A stretch of DNA of 19,177 nucleotides. Source: JBIOJB01 sp044450465 (GTDB lineage Bacteria > Chloroflexota > Dormibacteria > Dormibacterales > Dormibacteraceae). Below the pieces are notes generated by a model, which was not told where the DNA came from, did no database searches, and worked only from the letters and a program-made list of their open reading frames with translations. Location of the stretch: assembly GCA_044450465.1 (NCBI GenBank), contig JBIOJB010000060.1, forward strand, positions 1-19,177, in the 5' to 3' direction. Shown here one piece after another: positions 1 to 6,339 of the stretch; within the stretch, counting starts at the first letter, position 1, and the number at the start of each line of letters is the position of its first letter. Position numbers and translations under genes: made by a program.

Positions 1-306
1 GCCGGCCGCGATGACGTGGCTCTTCACGTCCCATGGGCTGCTGAGCGCCGAAGCGGCAAGCCTGGCGGCAGCGCTGCTTCCAAGGCCCACCCCCAGGGGG
101 ATCGAGCTCTTGACCCGACCTTTCATGCGAAGCCGCGAAAACGGATTCTCGTGCGCCGAGAGGTAGTCGGAGCCCTCTCCTTCGAAGTCCCACGAAGGCG
201 TGTCGGACTCGACGGCCTCCACCTCGAGCCACATGTCAATCGCCATCGCCATGCAGTCAAAGCCTGGGCCGATGTTGGCTATCGAGCCGGGGACCTTTAC
301 CCTCAC
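1..306 (-). CDS. thrB: Homoserine kinase, N-terminal part (runs off window)
   Basis: ATP-dependent phosphorylation of homoserine to O-phosphohomoserine, the substrate of the threonine synthase encoded just upstream. The minus-strand frame opens with GTG at 306 and stays open for 102 codons to the window edge. Visible GHMP-kinase features are the N-terminal KVPGSIANIGPGFD block (about residues 4-17) and the glycine/serine-rich ATP loop IPLGVGLGSSAAA (about residues 73-85). The start is supported by GGAG five bases upstream and by a gap of only 16 bases after the thrC stop. It is the third gene of the hom-thrC-thrB operon. The C-terminal two thirds lie outside the window, so intactness cannot be judged. 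Confidence 0.93.
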   Translation of the reverse strand, partial: MRVKVPGSIANIGPGFDCMAMAIDMWLEVEAVESDTPSWDFEGEGSDYLSAHENPFSRLRMKGRVKSSIPLGVGLGSSAAARLAASALSSPWDVKSHVIAAG

Positions 307-322
307 GGGCGCTCCGAATCAA

Positions 323-1366
323 TCACAGCTTCAAGACCTTAGCTATTGTGCGCGCGTCGCCGTCAAGCTCAATCGGCGGTTCGACATTTTTCAGCGCGGC
401 GTCAGGGTCTTTCAGACCAGAGCCGGTCAGGACCACGACCGTCGTCGAGTCCCTTTGGATCTTGCCTTCCCGCACGAGGTTGAAGAGCAGAGCGAGGGGC
501 GCGACAGAGGCAGGCTCTGCGAACAAGCCCTCGCTGTTGGCCAGGCGGATCTGGGCGGCCAGGATCTCGATGTCGGTGACGGCCGCGATCAGCCCCCCGG
601 ATTCATCGCGCGCGGTGGTCGCGCCTTCCCAGGACGCCGGGTTGCCGATGCGAATGGCGGACGCGACGGTCTTCGGGTCGGCCACGGGCCTTCCCAGGAC
701 GATCGGCGCCGCGCCCTCCGCCTGGGCCCCGATCATGCGTGGGAGCTTCGTGGCCTTTCCAGCCTGCTCGTACTCCCTGAAGCCCTTCCAGTAGGCCGTG
801 ATGTTTCCTGCGTTCCCGACCGGCAGCATCAGGTAGTCGGGCGCATCGCCCAGCTCGTCGACGATCTCGAACGCCGCCGTCTTCTGTCCCTCGATGCGAT
901 TTGGATTGATCGAGTTCATGAGCGCGATCGGATAGCGGCTGGACAGCTCTCGCACCGTTTCGAGCGCCGAGTCGAAGTTGCCTTTGAGGGCTATGACCTT
1001 GGCGCCGAACATCAGCGCCTGCGAGAGCTTGTTGAGGGCGATCTCCCCCGCCGGCACGACGACGATGGCGCGCACGCCGACTCGCGCCGCATACGCAGCC
1101 ATCGAGGCGGAGGTGTTGCCCGTCGACGCGCACATGAACACGCGGCTGCCCGACTCCAGCGCCTTCGCCACGGCGACGACCATGCCGCGATCTTTGAACG
1201 ATCCGGTCGGGTTGGCGCCCTCGTACTTGAAGTAAAGGCGCGTGAGCCCGAGCGCGCGTCCGATGTTTCGGCTCGGCACCAGCGGCGTGGAACCTTCGTT
1301 GAGGTCCACGTCGGGTGTGGCTGGACCAATGGGCAGATGCGACCGATAGCGGGCGATGACGCCCAA
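323..1366 (-). CDS. thrC: Threonine synthase (PLP-dependent)
   Basis: Converts O-phosphohomoserine to threonine with pyridoxal phosphate. I place the start at TTG 1366, giving 347 residues beginning GVIARYRSHLPIG after the initiator. The frame stays open upstream, but that extension lies inside hom and is unlike the family. The TTG sits 11 bases after the hom stop and has GAGG nine bases upstream. Visible motifs are the STPLV entry block, the PLP lysine in SFKDRG (K58), STGNTSASMAAYAA, and the phosphate-binding loop PVGNAGNIT. Length is normal for the short bacterial class. Second gene of hom-thrC-thrB. Confidence 0.95.
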   Translation of the reverse strand: MGVIARYRSHLPIGPATPDVDLNEGSTPLVPSRNIGRALGLTRLYFKYEGANPTGSFKDRGMVVAVAKALESGSRVFMCASTGNTSASMAAYAARVGVRAIVVVPAGEIALNKLSQALMFGAKVIALKGNFDSALETVRELSSRYPIALMNSINPNRIEGQKTAAFEIVDELGDAPDYLMLPVGNAGNITAYWKGFREYEQAGKATKLPRMIGAQAEGAAPIVLGRPVADPKTVASAIRIGNPASWEGATTARDESGGLIAAVTDIEILAAQIRLANSEGLFAEPASVAPLALLFNLVREGKIQRDSTTVVVLTGSGLKDPDAALKNVEPPIELDGDARTIAKVLKL

Positions 1367-1377
1367 TTCCCGACGCC

Positions 1378-2670
1378 TCAGAAGACGCGCAGGAATGACG
1401 AGACGGTGCGAACCGGCTGCAGCTTCGCCATTTTCTCCCGCGCGCGCTGCAGGCTGGCGTCCTGAGATGGGTGGGTGGTCACGACCAGCTCGGCCGTCTG
1501 GTCCTGCGACCACGCGTCCTTCTGGATGAAGCTTGAGATGCTCACGCCCTCCTCGGCGAAAACCTGGCCGATGGCCGCAACCACCCCGGGCCGATCGTCC
1601 ACTCGGATCCGGTAGTAAGCACGAGTCACGACCTCACCCATGGGAATGACACCGATGCGGTCATCGAAGCTGAACGACGGCCGGCTCTGCACGCCGCGCC
1701 GGATCGAGCGCGCGAGGTCGATCAGGTCGCCCACCACCGCGGACGCGGTGGGTCGGCCGCCGGCGCCCTGGCCCACGAGCAGCACCTGCCCGACCAGGTC
1801 CCCCTCGACGAAGACGGCGTTCTCCGCGCCCTCCACACGCGCGAGGGGGTGGTCGAGCGGGACCATCGCCGGATGTACGCGGGCTTCGACTCGGCCGGGA
1901 TGCCGCTGGGTGTGGGCGATAAGCTTGATCGAGTACCCGAGCTCTCGGGCGTACTTGAAATCGACAGGCTCGACGCCCTCGATACCTTCGCGGTAGATCT
2001 CGTCAGGCCTGACTTTGATCTCGTACGCGATGGAGCCGAGGATGGCCAGCTTGTAGGCGGCATCGAAGCCGCCGACGTCGTCGGTGGGATCGGCCTCGGC
2101 GAACCCGGCAACCTGCGCCTCAGCCACCGCCTGGGCCAGGGTCAGGCCCGCCGAGCCCATTCTTCCCAGGACGTAGTTCGTGGTGCCGTTGATGACCGCC
2201 GAGACTCGCTCGATCCGGTTCGCCTGGAGGTCGGTCCGGAACGTGCTGATCAAAGGGATGCCCCCACCGACGGCCGCCTCGAAGTAGACGTCCACGTTGC
2301 GCTCGGCCGCCAGGTCAAGCAGCTCCGGACCGTGCTTGGCCATCACGACCTTGTTGGCGGTGACGACGTGCTTGCCGGCCCTTATGGCGCGCTCGAGGTA
2401 GGAGTGCATGGGTTGGTCGCCTCCCGCCACCTCGACCAGGACGTCGATCTCGGGGTCGTCCAGCACCTCGTTCGGGTCGGCCGTCAGCAAGCTCGATTCG
2501 ATCTCTAGTGGCCGGCGCTTGGCCGGATCGCGCACCAGGACCCGGCGCAGGCAGAGCTCGACTCCCGCCCGCCGGGCAAGCTGGGGGCCCCAGGAGAGCA
2601 TCCGGCCCGCCACCTGGGCCCCGACCGTTCCGAGGCCGATTAGGCCGACATTAAGCTGCACTTGCGTCAC
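1378..2670 (-). CDS. hom: Homoserine dehydrogenase with C-terminal ACT domain
   Basis: NAD(P)H-dependent reduction of aspartate semialdehyde to homoserine, the branch point to threonine and methionine. The 430-residue protein has an N-terminal Rossmann motif GLIGLGTVG (residues 9-17), the TANK block with K107, the substrate/catalytic region FAEADPTDDVGGFDAAYK (190-207) and an ACT domain from about 352 to 425 (YRIRVDDRPGVVAAIG). The ACT domain suggests allosteric feedback, classically by threonine. The start is GTG at 2670 with GGAG 11 bases upstream. A second in-frame GTG at 2661 cannot be excluded. It heads the operon with thrC and thrB and is divergent from the cyclodeaminase-family gene. 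Confidence 0.96.
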   Translation of the reverse strand: MTQVQLNVGLIGLGTVGAQVAGRMLSWGPQLARRAGVELCLRRVLVRDPAKRRPLEIESSLLTADPNEVLDDPEIDVLVEVAGGDQPMHSYLERAIRAGKHVVTANKVVMAKHGPELLDLAAERNVDVYFEAAVGGGIPLISTFRTDLQANRIERVSAVINGTTNYVLGRMGSAGLTLAQAVAEAQVAGFAEADPTDDVGGFDAAYKLAILGSIAYEIKVRPDEIYREGIEGVEPVDFKYARELGYSIKLIAHTQRHPGRVEARVHPAMVPLDHPLARVEGAENAVFVEGDLVGQVLLVGQGAGGRPTASAVVGDLIDLARSIRRGVQSRPSFSFDDRIGVIPMGEVVTRAYYRIRVDDRPGVVAAIGQVFAEEGVSISSFIQKDAWSQDQTAELVVTTHPSQDASLQRAREKMAKLQPVRTVSSFLRVF

Positions 2671-2677
2671 TGAGCGT

Positions 2678-2683
2678 TATTCT
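2678..2683 (+). promoter_or_regulatory. -10 element of a probable leaderless promoter
   Basis: TATTCT lies seven bases before the GTG at 2691, the spacing at which transcription would begin at or next to the start codon. There is no Shine-Dalgarno sequence before that GTG. No convincing -35 is visible. The element sits in the 20-bp gap shared with hom. Confidence 0.4.
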
Positions 2684-2690
2684 CCATGCC

Positions 2691-3641
2691 GTGGCTCTGA
2701 TCCTGCGCGAGGGCGATGTCCAGGAGCTGATCGAGATGGATGAGGTGATCCAGGCGGTCGAGGCCGCCATGAAGGAGCTCGGCGACGGTATCGCCCAGAA
2801 CGAACCCAGGCGGCGGGTGTTCGCCCCTGGGGGCCTCCTTAACGTGATGTTCGCCTCCTACCCTGGCGGCAACTGCACCGGGCTGAAGGCCTACACGGTG
2901 GCCGACGGCCGGGTTCGCTTCATGGTGACCATGTTCGGCCTTGATGGAGCGCTTCAGGCGGTGATCGAGGCCGACTTCATGGGCAGCTACCGCACGGGTG
3001 CCGCTTCGGCGGTGGCGGTCAAGTACATCGGGCCGCCGAGCCCGGCCACGGTTGCGATCATCGGTACGGGTTGGCAGGCGCCGGCGCAGCTGCTCGCGCT
3101 GACGCGGGTCATGGACATCAAGGAGGTCCGGGTCTTCAACCGCAACCACGAGCACCGCGCCGTGTTTGCCCGGGAGCAGTCGGAGCTGCTGGGCGTTGAG
3201 ACGATCGCCTCCCCGAGCGCCGAGCTGGCCGTGAGGGGGGCGGACGTGGTGGTCACCATGACGACGAGCGCCACCCCGGTGATCGAGGACGAATGGGTGG
3301 AGCCTCACGCTCTCGTCATCGCGGCGGGATCCAACTTCAAGAACCGGGCCGAGATCCCGTCGGACCTGGTCGCCCGGGCGCAGACGGTGATCGTCGATCA
3401 GCTGGCCGCAGCTCAGATCGAGTGCGGTGACCTGATCCTGGCCCACGAAGCCGGAAGATTCACCTGGGACCGGGCGGTCGAGCTCGGCGAGGTCGTGGCG
3501 GGACGCTGGAAGCGGCCCACCGGCTCTGGGATCACGCTCTTCGAGTCACAGGGCCTCGCCCTGTGGGACCTGGCCGCCGGATCGGTGCTCCTCCCCGCCG
3601 CCCGAAAGCGGGGCATGAACGAGGAGCTGGCGCTCCTCTGA
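2691..3641 (+). CDS. Ornithine cyclodeaminase / mu-crystallin family NAD(P)-dependent enzyme
   Basis: A 316-residue member of the OCD/mu-crystallin family, which includes ornithine cyclodeaminase, alanine dehydrogenase of the archaeal type and ketimine reductases. Visible features are the N-terminal dimer/substrate region with GLKAYTV (K66), SYRTGAASAVA (99-109), the Rossmann loop AIIGTGWQA (122-130), and VAAG-type IAAGSNFKNRAEIP (about 204-217). Family membership is clear but substrate is not: the sequence alone does not separate cyclodeaminase from amino-acid dehydrogenase. The GTG start at 2691 has no Shine-Dalgarno and may be leaderless. It is divergent from hom, and a perfect 10-bp hairpin follows its stop. 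Confidence 0.88.
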   Translation: MALILREGDVQELIEMDEVIQAVEAAMKELGDGIAQNEPRRRVFAPGGLLNVMFASYPGGNCTGLKAYTVADGRVRFMVTMFGLDGALQAVIEADFMGSYRTGAASAVAVKYIGPPSPATVAIIGTGWQAPAQLLALTRVMDIKEVRVFNRNHEHRAVFAREQSELLGVETIASPSAELAVRGADVVVTMTTSATPVIEDEWVEPHALVIAAGSNFKNRAEIPSDLVARAQTVIVDQLAAAQIECGDLILAHEAGRFTWDRAVELGEVVAGRWKRPTGSGITLFESQGLALWDLAAGSVLLPAARKRGMNEELALL

Positions 3642-3648
3642 GCTTATT

Positions 3649-3674
3649 AGAGGGAACCCGGAATGGTTCCCTCT
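3649..3674 (+). terminator. Hairpin after the cyclodeaminase-family gene, possible terminator
   Basis: Perfect 10-bp inverted repeat, AGAGGGAACC paired with GGTTCCCTCT around a six-base loop, starting eight bases after the stop at 3641. No T-run follows, so it is not a textbook intrinsic terminator, but its position suggests a role in 3' end formation. Confidence 0.4.
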
Positions 3675-3678
3675 CATC

Positions 3679-3838
3679 GGCCGGTCGCGTCGCGACGGGC
3701 CTGCTCTCCCTCCGGCCATAGGGAGGAACCTTGTCTAGGAGGCACTCCTAGCCACGTTTGGGAGCCTAGAGACAAAGTCGTGGCCGGGTTGAACCCGGCC
3801 ACCCCGGCCGCGCACGCGATGCGCTAGGGCAACCTAGC
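3679..3838. other. Hairpin-rich intergenic region, candidate structured RNA
   Basis: Between two convergent genes I find five further inverted repeats after the one at 3649. They are 3679-3701 (GGCC and GTCGC arms, one G-G mismatch), 3706-3725 (CTCCCT/AGGGAG), 3735-3751 (CTAGGAG/CTCCTAG, three-base loop), 3780-3802 (GTGGCCGGG/CCCGGCCAC) and 3823-3838 (GCTAGG-GCAA-CCTAGC with a GNRA tetraloop). No open frame here looks coding. Six hairpins in about 190 bp is more than terminators would need. The strand of any transcript is unknown, and a GC-rich background makes some short stems likely by chance. Confidence 0.4.
3780..3802 (-). terminator. Possible terminator of the sigma-factor operon
   Basis: Nine-base perfect GC-rich stem with a five-base loop, 62 bases beyond the stop of the small membrane gene when read on the minus strand. 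It is followed there by GACTTTGTC, only a weak T-rich tail. It also belongs to the hairpin cluster, so the terminator reading is tentative. Confidence 0.3.
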
Positions 3839-3863
3839 CGTCAGACCGGCCGCCGCGACCTAC

Positions 3864-4148
3864 CTAGTGGAGGTTGGTCGGAACCGGCTGCGGGGCCAGG
3901 GCTCCCAGCTGAAGGGCAGAGCCGACTATGAACGCGGTCACCAGGATCACCACCAGCGCGGCGCTCGCGACGGTGTAGATGACCCAGGGCGACGGCCCAG
4001 AGCCTGCCAGCCGGATCAGGATGTCAGCCCAGTCGGGGCCCCGCCTCGGGGTCCACGTCTCGACCTCCGCCCGGATCATCCGGCTGATGTCTGCCTCGAG
4101 GGGCGTGTTAGACCCCTCCTGTGTGGCGTTATCTTCCACGTAGGGCAC
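3864..4148 (-). CDS. Small single-pass membrane protein, possible anti-sigma partner
   Basis: About 94 residues. The N-terminal part of roughly 45 residues is hydrophilic (ADISRMIRAEVETWTPRRG region), followed by one strong membrane helix (VIYTVASAALVVILVTAFIVG) and a short proline-containing tail. I start it at GTG 4148, with GAAG just upstream; this overlaps the sigma-factor 3' end by 20 bases. Other in-frame starts are GTG 4154, GTG 4139 and TTG 4193. Overlap with an ECF sigma gene, and a cytoplasmic head plus one helix, are what an anti-sigma factor would show. No zinc-binding HxxxCxxC anti-sigma signature is present, so this role is inference from context. Confidence 0.65.
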   Translation of the reverse strand: MPYVEDNATQEGSNTPLEADISRMIRAEVETWTPRRGPDWADILIRLAGSGPSPWVIYTVASAALVVILVTAFIVGSALQLGALAPQPVPTNLH

Positions 4149-4704
4149 CTTCACTACTCGAACGCGCAATCTCAGCGTCCTGATCGTTTCCAATGTTTTT
4201 TCTCATGATCGCCACCGCCTTGGCGATCCGGGAAGCCACGGTCCCGGCCGGCACACCGAGGATGGAGGCGATCTCCTCTCGGGTCAACCCTTCGTAGTAG
4301 TGGAGCACCACCGCCGCCCGGAGCTTGGGGCTGAGCGCCTCCATCGACTTCCCGACCACGTTCCGAGCCTCCGCCCGATCGTAGTCACGGCGGTCGGGCG
4401 TGGTGTAGAGGCGGGCCGGCAAGAACCTGGCAAGCTTCTGCCGCCTGAGGTACGAGATCGAGAGGTTGATCCCGATCCGGCGCAGCCAGGCTCCTGGCGG
4501 GGCCGTCGGGGTGTAGCGATGTCTTGCCCTGTAGGCCCGGACGAAGGTCTCCTGGGTCAGGTCTTCGGCGGCGGAAGCGTCCAGGACCACCGCCCGGATC
4601 GAGCGGTAGACCGATCGGTACTCCTGTTCGTAGAGCTCCTTGAACTCCGTTGCCGGATTGAGCTCCCTGTCGTCGGTCACGCTTTCTACTATGCGGCTGA
4701 GCAC
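4129..4704 (-). CDS. ECF-family RNA polymerase sigma factor
   Basis: A 191-residue sigma-70 family protein of the extracytoplasmic-function type. Region 2 is visible from about residue 20 (FKELYEQEYRSVYRSIR) through AAEDLTQETFVRAYRARH to WLRRIGINLSISYLRRQK. Region 4 is LSPKLRAAVVLHYYEGLTREEIASILGVPAGTVASRIAKA, the -35-binding helix-turn-helix. Regions 1 and 3 are absent, as usual for ECF factors. The longest start is GTG 4704 without a clear Shine-Dalgarno. GTG 4680 is a good alternative because purine-rich AGAAAG and a CATAGT -10-like box precede it. The downstream small membrane gene overlaps its 3' end. I see no GGAAC-type autoregulatory -35 upstream. Confidence 0.93.
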   Translation of the reverse strand: MLSRIVESVTDDRELNPATEFKELYEQEYRSVYRSIRAVVLDASAAEDLTQETFVRAYRARHRYTPTAPPGAWLRRIGINLSISYLRRQKLARFLPARLYTTPDRRDYDRAEARNVVGKSMEALSPKLRAAVVLHYYEGLTREEIASILGVPAGTVASRIAKAVAIMRKNIGNDQDAEIARSSSEGALRGR

Positions 4705-4807
4705 GCCCAGCTTAAGCCGCTTAGAGGTACGTCTCTTGCGGGCCGACTGTCCCCTGGCTCAGCACCGCCGAGATCACGGCGATCTGAACCGACAGGTTGT
4801 CCAACTT

Positions 4808-4892
4808 TGGTGGGCGACCCGGGACTCGAACCCGGATGGGTTACCCCACACGCCCCTCAAACGTGCGCGTCTACCAGTTCCGCCAGCCGCCC
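4808..4892 (-). tRNA. tRNA-Leu, anticodon GAG
   Basis: An 85-base class II tRNA read on the minus strand. Acceptor GGGCGGC pairs with GTCGCCC, the discriminator is A and CCA is encoded. The anticodon stem is CACGT/GCGTG with loop TTGAGGG, giving anticodon GAG (CUC/CUU codons). The long variable arm TGGGG-TAA-CCCA and T-loop GTTCGAG are present. Confidence 0.95.
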
Positions 4893-4905
4893 GGCAAGCC
4901 GGTTG

Positions 4906-4911
4906 ATTCTA
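4906..4911 (-). promoter_or_regulatory. -10 element for tRNA-Leu(GAG)
   Basis: Reading the minus strand, TAGAAT (one mismatch to TATAAT) ends 13 bases before the mature tRNA 5' end, a sensible distance for a short leader. No clear -35 is seen 16-18 bases upstream. Confidence 0.45.
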
Positions 4912-5021
4912 CGGCAGGAATCCGCCCCGATTGCTCGCAGCCGCGCTCTGGCACAGTACGTGGGAACGATGACTCGCGAATTGATGGGTGCCCGGACCAC
5001 AAGGCCCCGGAAGCGTTCAAC

Positions 5022-5405
5022 GTGAACGCCATCACGCCTCTCGACGTGGTGAAGTCGGCTCACTCTGTCAGCGCTCGAGCGCTGGTCGCCTACGCCATTG
5101 TGCTGGCTGCTTCGGGCACCTACCTATACGTCCGAAACAAGGACTTGCCAGGAATCTTCAGAAGGGCTTACTGGGGTCTGTTTGGGCTCACTGCGCTCCA
5201 AGGGCTGCTGGGTTTGCTCGCCTTTGCGCTCGGCGGCCGGCCGACCGAGTTCGTGCACATCGCGTACGGGCTCTTCGCGCTCATCTTCCTTTCCGGTGCG
5301 TATATCTCGTCGTCGCCGCGGCCCCACCGCAACGAAACGCTGATTCTTGCCATCGCCCTCTGGGTCGTAACCGTCGCGTACGTGCGGGGGATCGTCACGG
5401 GCTGA
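5022..5405 (+). CDS. Small four-helix membrane protein of unknown function
   Basis: A 127-residue, very hydrophobic protein with four predicted membrane helices at about residues 20-37, 49-71, 76-96 and 105-124. I choose GTG 5022, with GGAAG eight bases upstream; the open frame continues upstream only through the antisense of the tRNA. The pattern LTALQGLLGLL followed by a helix beginning FVHIAYG resembles one half of heme A synthase/COX15-type proteins, where such a histidine binds heme. H14 and H79 could be ligands, but this is a resemblance and not an identification. It is transcribed toward tRNA-Arg, ending 12 bases from it. An 18-codon open frame from ATG 4970 ends in TGA overlapping this GTG. 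Confidence 0.7.
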   Translation: MNAITPLDVVKSAHSVSARALVAYAIVLAASGTYLYVRNKDLPGIFRRAYWGLFGLTALQGLLGLLAFALGGRPTEFVHIAYGLFALIFLSGAYISSSPRPHRNETLILAIALWVVTVAYVRGIVTG

Positions 5406-5417
5406 TCGCCGAGACCT

Positions 5418-5493
5418 TGGTACCCGCTGCAAGACTCGAACTCGCAACCTCCTGATCCGAAGTCAGGCGCTCTATCCATTGAGCTAAGCGGGC
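5418..5493 (-). tRNA. tRNA-Arg, anticodon UCG
   Basis: A 76-base tRNA read on the minus strand. Acceptor GCCCGCT pairs with AGCGGGT (first pair G-U), then discriminator A and encoded CCA. The anticodon stem is CCTGA/TCAGG with loop CTTCGGA, giving TCG (CGA codon). The D-arm TAGCTCAATGGATAGAGC and the T-loop GTTCGAGTC region are standard. Confidence 0.95.
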
Positions 5494-5498
5494 ACGCA

Positions 5499-5515
5499 GT
5501 TCCATCCTATGGAAC
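5499..5515. promoter_or_regulatory. Inverted repeat covering the tRNA-Arg -10 region
   Basis: Perfect seven-base arms GTTCCAT and ATGGAAC around CCT. On the minus strand the centre contains TAGGAT (5504-5509), a plausible -10 ending 10 bases before the mature tRNA-Arg 5' end. The dyad could be an operator or chance. Confidence 0.35.
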
Positions 5516-5545
5516 CCGAGTCGCCGACGCTGAAGCCGAGGGGCT

Positions 5546-6277
5546 CTAAGCCGTCAGCTGGACCGCGTATCTCTGGTGGTTCAATCCCCAGGCCGCGTAC
5601 CGCATGAGGCCCATCGCCTTGTAGCGCCACCGTCCAGGCTGTGTTCGGCCGGTCTGGATCGCCGCCCGCAGCTGCTCCGGACCGTGACCCGGGAACTCCG
5701 TGAACGCGCGGCCCACCGCATCCAGGATGTGTGCGTCCGAGCCGCCCACCGCCGCCGCGCCGAGGCCGAGGCTCAGCCGGTGCGCCATCTGGTTGAAGAC
5801 ATAGAAGCCCGGGGTGCCGTTCTCCACCTCGATCGCGTCGAAGGCCAGCTCGGCCGCGAGCCAGCCGACTCCGTGAACCACGCCGGACCGCGTTCGGCGC
5901 TGGGTCCGCCAGAACGGGTGAGCCGCGACGGCAAGCCCGCCCTGCTCGTGAATGGCGTGAACCGTGGCCGCGGCGGACAGGCCGGGCGGTATCCGGCGCT
6001 CGAGGAACAGTCCGAGGATGTGGCCGTCCAGGCTCGAGACCTCCTCGCCAACGATGACCTGGAGCCTGGTCTGGCCGGCCGCGTGCGCCGAAGCACGGAG
6101 CGCCCCCTCGATCGTGTCGTGGTCCGTGACCGCGATCACGTCGAGCGAGAGGCGCCTGGCGTGATCGACCAGCTGCAGCGGGCTGGGCCATCCGTCGCTC
6201 GCCGAGGTGTGCATGTGGAGGTCGGCTCTACCGAGCTTTGCCAAGGGTGTGCATCCTACGCCTGAGGGCCTTACCAT
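5546..6277 (-). CDS. PHP-domain metal-dependent phosphoesterase
   Basis: A 243-residue stand-alone PHP-domain protein. Members are metal-dependent phosphoesterases; related stand-alone enzymes include nucleoside 3',5'-bisphosphate and oligonucleotide phosphatases. Metal ligands expected for the fold are visible: DLHMHTSASDG (H21, H23), AVTDHDT (D52, H53, D54), GEE (E78), DGHILGL (H86), AAHPFW (H120) and GGSDAH (D181, H183). The set looks complete. I use ATG 6277; TTG 6244 is a shorter option closer to the conserved core. The gene is divergent from the acyl-CoA synthetase (62 bp between starts) and ends 52 bp before tRNA-Arg on the same strand. The substrate cannot be told. Confidence 0.88.
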   Translation of the reverse strand: MVRPSGVGCTPLAKLGRADLHMHTSASDGWPSPLQLVDHARRLSLDVIAVTDHDTIEGALRASAHAAGQTRLQVIVGEEVSSLDGHILGLFLERRIPPGLSAAATVHAIHEQGGLAVAAHPFWRTQRRTRSGVVHGVGWLAAELAFDAIEVENGTPGFYVFNQMAHRLSLGLGAAAVGGSDAHILDAVGRAFTEFPGHGPEQLRAAIQTGRTQPGRWRYKAMGLMRYAAWGLNHQRYAVQLTA

Positions 6278-6339
6278 CGAAGCTTCTATTGCGACCTGTC
6301 GACCAAATTGAGTTGGAGGTGTCGGCGGTGGAAGGCTTG

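Noticed and set aside
200..1465. 421-codon plus-strand open frame
   Set aside because: It lies antisense to thrC, and its arginine-rich translation matches no family. It reflects the codon bias of the real gene.
4808..5493. tRNA genes as attachment sites of an integrated element
   Set aside because: No integrase, repeated tRNA 3' end or change in gene content is visible on either side.
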